From CAUPWF01 sp036656795 (GTDB lineage: Bacteria; Bacillota; Clostridia; Lachnospirales; Lachnospiraceae): 64,000 nucleotides of DNA. Numbering within the stretch: the first letter of the stretch is position 1; each line of letters starts with the position of its first letter. Under the pieces are notes generated by a model that was given only the letters and a program-made list of their open reading frames with translations, was not told the DNA's origin and did no database searches. The stretch covers positions 41,431 to 105,430 of the forward strand of contig JAVXHR010000006.1 of the NCBI GenBank assembly GCA_036656795.1, given 5' to 3'. Of the stretch, positions 61,765 to 64,000 are shown in pieces. The position numbers and the translations under genes were made by a program.

Positions 61765-62502
61765 ATGGCAGAAAATAAAGATTATAAATTTGTAGATAAT
61801 TATGGTTTTGATGAGGCTAATTTAAAGGAAGCATTTGCAGAGGCAAGAAAAGTTTATAAAGAAAGAGGTTTCATGAGAAAGATGGGTTATGGAAAAGCAC
61901 CGGCCATTACTACGGTTGATATGGCAAGAGCTTGGATGAGCGAAGGACACCCATTTACATGTAACCATGCAGTAGAAGTATGTGCAGAGGCATTGAAAGT
62001 ATTAGAAGCAGGAAGAAAAGCAGGAGTACCAATCTTCCATACCACTACCGGTTATACCGGTGACAGACAATGGGATTTACCAAGATGGGATGAAAAGATT
62101 CCAATGAATACACTGGATATTGATTCTGATTGGATGGACATTGATCCAAAACTAAAACCTAGACCAGAAGAACCAGTAATACATAAAAAATATGCATCTA
62201 ATTTCTTTGGAACACATCTTGCAGCAACCTTGAATTATCTTGGTGTGGATACATTGATTGTAATGGGAGCAACAGCTTGTGCATGTGTAAGACATACAGT
62301 TATGGATTCTACAGGATATGGATTTAAAACAATTGTACCAGAAGGCACAATCGGTGATAGAGTTCCAGGTGTTATCGAATGGAATCTCTTTGATATGGAA
62401 GCAAAATTCTGTGACGTCGTACCGGTAGAAGAAGTTGTCAAATATCTAGAAGGTATCAATCCGGATGTATATCGTATTCCGGAAAGAAAATCAGATAAAT
62501 AA
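61765..62502 (+). CDS. Isochorismatase-fold amidase, N-carbamoylsarcosine amidase-like
   Basis: This 245-residue protein has the Asp-Lys-Cys triad: D52 (TTVDMARAW), K142 region (HKKYASNFFGT) and C174 (GATACACVRHTVMD), at positions close to those of N-carbamoylsarcosine amidase. That enzyme releases sarcosine, CO2 and ammonia. The hydantoinase gene downstream supports action on a carbamoyl product of a cyclic ureide. ATG 61765 follows AAGGAGA; a longer in-frame start at 61738 lacks a site. Confidence 0.8.
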   Translation: MAENKDYKFVDNYGFDEANLKEAFAEARKVYKERGFMRKMGYGKAPAITTVDMARAWMSEGHPFTCNHAVEVCAEALKVLEAGRKAGVPIFHTTTGYTGDRQWDLPRWDEKIPMNTLDIDSDWMDIDPKLKPRPEEPVIHKKYASNFFGTHLAATLNYLGVDTLIVMGATACACVRHTVMDSTGYGFKTIVPEGTIGDRVPGVIEWNLFDMEAKFCDVVPVEEVVKYLEGINPDVYRIPERKSDK

Positions 62503-62517
62503 AGCAACAAGTGAGCG

Positions 62518-62550
62518 GAGGGGACATTTTAACAAGTGTCCTCTCTTTTT
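62518..62550 (+). terminator. Terminator/attenuator between amidase and hydantoinase
   Basis: GAGGGGACA (62518-62526) pairs with TGTCCTCTC (62537-62545; one G-U pair) and runs into TTTTT. The hydantoinase ribosome site follows within 10 bp, so it probably reduces but does not abolish readthrough. Confidence 0.8.
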
Positions 62551-62567
62551 GAAAAAGGAGGACATCT

Positions 62568-63944
62568 ATGAATACGCTAATTAAAAATGGAACAATCATT
62601 TCAGAAGCAAGTGAATATGAAGCAGACATACTTATGGAAGACAGTGTAATCAAGAAAATAGGAGAAAACCTTACCGATGCAGCAGATACAGTAATAGATG
62701 CTAAAGGAAAACTGATTTTTCCCGGTGGCGTTGATGAACATGTGCATTATGGTTCTTTTGGCAGCCTTTTATTCGAAACAACCGATGCGGCCGCAGTGGG
62801 AGGAACCACAACAATTGTTGATTTTGCACCACAGGATAAAGGAGTATCATTAATTGAATCTATTCACAGACAAGAAGAGAAAGCGAGTGGAGCGGCTTGT
62901 GTGGACTTTGCATTTCATAGTATTATGATGGACCCAAAACCATCAGTATTTGAAGAGATTAAAGAACTTCCGGCGGCAGGCGTAGGTACACTAAAACTTT
63001 TTATGGCTTATAAAGGCAGTGATTTTTATTGTGATGATACGGCAATTTTGACTGCCATGCAAGAAGCAAAAAAATATGGGATTACAATGATGGTACATGC
63101 GGAAAATCCGGATATGATTCAAGTATTGCAAGATAAATATCTAGCAGAAGGAAAGACAGAACCGGTATATCATTATTATTCGAGACCACCGATTGCAGAA
63201 GAAGAGGCAACTAAGCGAGCGATCTATCTTGCGCGTCTGGCAGAGTGTCCACTTTTTGTAGCTCATGTAAGTGTAAAAGAAGCAATGTTAGCAATAAGAG
63301 ATGCATACCTTGCTCACCAGCCGGTGTATGGAGAAACCTGTACGCATTATCTCACCTTGACAACAGATAAATTAGCAGAACCTAATTTTGAAGGCGCCAA
63401 GTATGTCTGTGCACCACCACTTCGTCCACAAGAACATCTAGATGCATTATGGGAAGCAATTGATAAAGACTGGCTTCTTGCAGTTGGCTCAGATCATTGT
63501 GCAATCAAAGGTGGATTTGAATCGAAGAAAAAAGGAATTGGTAATTTCTCGAAGATTCCAAATGGTTGTCCGGGAGTGCAAGATCGACTTCGTATGCTTT
63601 GGACCTATGGCGTTTGTAAAGGAAAGATTAGCCGTCAACGATTTGTGGATATCTTTGCGGCAAAACCGGCGAAGATACTTGGATTATATCCACAAAAAGG
63701 TGCGCTTACTATTGGCTCAGACGGTGATTTAGTTATCTTTGATCCAAATGGAACAGAGACAATTAAGAATGCAGATAGTCTACATGGAATTGATTATAGT
63801 CCTTTTGAGGGATTTGAAGTACAAGGTAAGGTTGAACAAGTATTCTTACGTGGAAATCTAATTGCAAAAGAGGGTCGCTTTGTAGGGGAACGTGGAAAAG
63901 GAATTCGTCAGAGATGTAAACCTTATGGATATTGTTACCGTTAG
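62568..63944 (+). CDS. hydA: Dihydropyrimidinase / D-hydantoinase
   Basis: This 458-residue amidohydrolase has the full binuclear metal set: H58/H60 (DEHVHYG), carboxylated K149 (MAYKG), H177 (MVHAEN), H233 (FVAHVS) and D309 (VGSDHCAI). It opens dihydrouracil, hydantoin or N-methylhydantoin rings to N-carbamoyl amino acids. AAAAAGGAGG precedes the ATG. With the upstream amidase it could turn N-methylhydantoin into sarcosine; a creatinine deaminase is not in the window. Confidence 0.92.
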   Translation: MNTLIKNGTIISEASEYEADILMEDSVIKKIGENLTDAADTVIDAKGKLIFPGGVDEHVHYGSFGSLLFETTDAAAVGGTTTIVDFAPQDKGVSLIESIHRQEEKASGAACVDFAFHSIMMDPKPSVFEEIKELPAAGVGTLKLFMAYKGSDFYCDDTAILTAMQEAKKYGITMMVHAENPDMIQVLQDKYLAEGKTEPVYHYYSRPPIAEEEATKRAIYLARLAECPLFVAHVSVKEAMLAIRDAYLAHQPVYGETCTHYLTLTTDKLAEPNFEGAKYVCAPPLRPQEHLDALWEAIDKDWLLAVGSDHCAIKGGFESKKKGIGNFSKIPNGCPGVQDRLRMLWTYGVCKGKISRQRFVDIFAAKPAKILGLYPQKGALTIGSDGDLVIFDPNGTETIKNADSLHGIDYSPFEGFEVQGKVEQVFLRGNLIAKEGRFVGERGKGIRQRCKPYGYCYR

Positions 63945-63955
63945 TTGGAATTTTT

Positions 63956-63982
63956 CAAAGCGGATAAGGAATATCCGCTTTG
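63956..63982 (+). terminator. Hairpin after the hydantoinase gene
   Basis: Perfect 11-bp arms (63956-63966 and 63972-63982) with a 5-nt loop lie 12 bp after the stop. The following bases (ACTATTG) are not T-rich, so termination strength is uncertain. Confidence 0.6.
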
Positions 63983-64000
63983 ACTATTGTGAATGAAAAG

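Noticed and set aside
1..64000. tRNA, rRNA, insertion sequence or prophage genes
   Set aside because: None seen by eye on either strand; a covariance-model scan would settle small RNAs.

Overview
The window looks like a chromosomal segment of a low-GC, spore-forming Clostridia member, most likely a Lachnospiraceae-type anaerobe. The basis is AT-rich DNA with strong AGGAGG-type ribosome binding sites, a spoIIA-sigF operon followed by spoVAA/AB/AC, a YlmC/YmxH-type sporulation protein, and many surface-glycan proteins of a kind common in that family. The species cannot be named from the sequence alone. No tRNA, rRNA, CRISPR array, insertion sequence or phage gene was seen.

Region 1 (1-23385) is mostly housekeeping. 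It holds the 3' part of an ABC-2 permease, a PRC-barrel sporulation protein, a TDT-type carrier, nrdR, an ECF S component, truA, a YaiI/YqxD protein, an isochorismatase-fold hydrolase, an SDR-CDF operon, an RND efflux pump overlapping a small alarmone-hydrolase-like HD protein, asparaginase, valS, an LtaS-like sulfatase-fold protein, folC, a 44-residue ORF, a TPR membrane protein, spoIIAA-spoIIAB-sigF, and a spoVA block starting with a 56-residue membrane ORF. A good sigma-G promoter precedes that ORF. The spoVA block stops after spoVAC; spoVAD and spoVAE do not follow.

Region 2 (about 23430-60110) is a 36-kb glycan island, all on the + strand with gaps usually below 60 bp. It contains two IspD-like cytidylyltransferases, an NDP-sugar SDR, five GT-A or GT-B glycosyltransferases, two RgpF-like proteins, a UDP-L-QuiNAc/L-FucNAc-type gene triad, two further methyltransferase proteins, two cytosolic alkaline-phosphatase/sulfatase-fold proteins, a phosphonate block, wecB and rmlABDC. 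The phosphonate block comprises PEP mutase fused to a cytidylyltransferase, phosphonopyruvate decarboxylase, and an iron-alcohol-dehydrogenase-like reductase fused to a MobA/LicC-like nucleotidyltransferase. The best reading is that the cell makes 2-hydroxyethylphosphonate, activates it with CTP and attaches it to a rhamnose-containing surface glycan. No Wzx, Wzy or ABC exporter is encoded in the island.

Two features of the island deserve attention. A Rossmann-like 'GAGxxG' module recurs in at least eight proteins, as an N-terminal, C-terminal, standalone or membrane-anchored unit, with two more divergent copies. Also, one CDP-glycerol-transferase-like GT-B protein appears to be split into halves at 23512-24459 and 44233-45891, nearly 20 kb apart.

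Region 3 (60094-64000) has a divergently transcribed HTH protein, an intergenic region with an 18-bp perfect palindrome and a 13-bp direct repeat, and an N-carbamoylsarcosine amidase-like gene followed by a dihydropyrimidinase/hydantoinase. The last pair suggests use of N-methylhydantoin/creatinine-type or pyrimidine-derived ureides.
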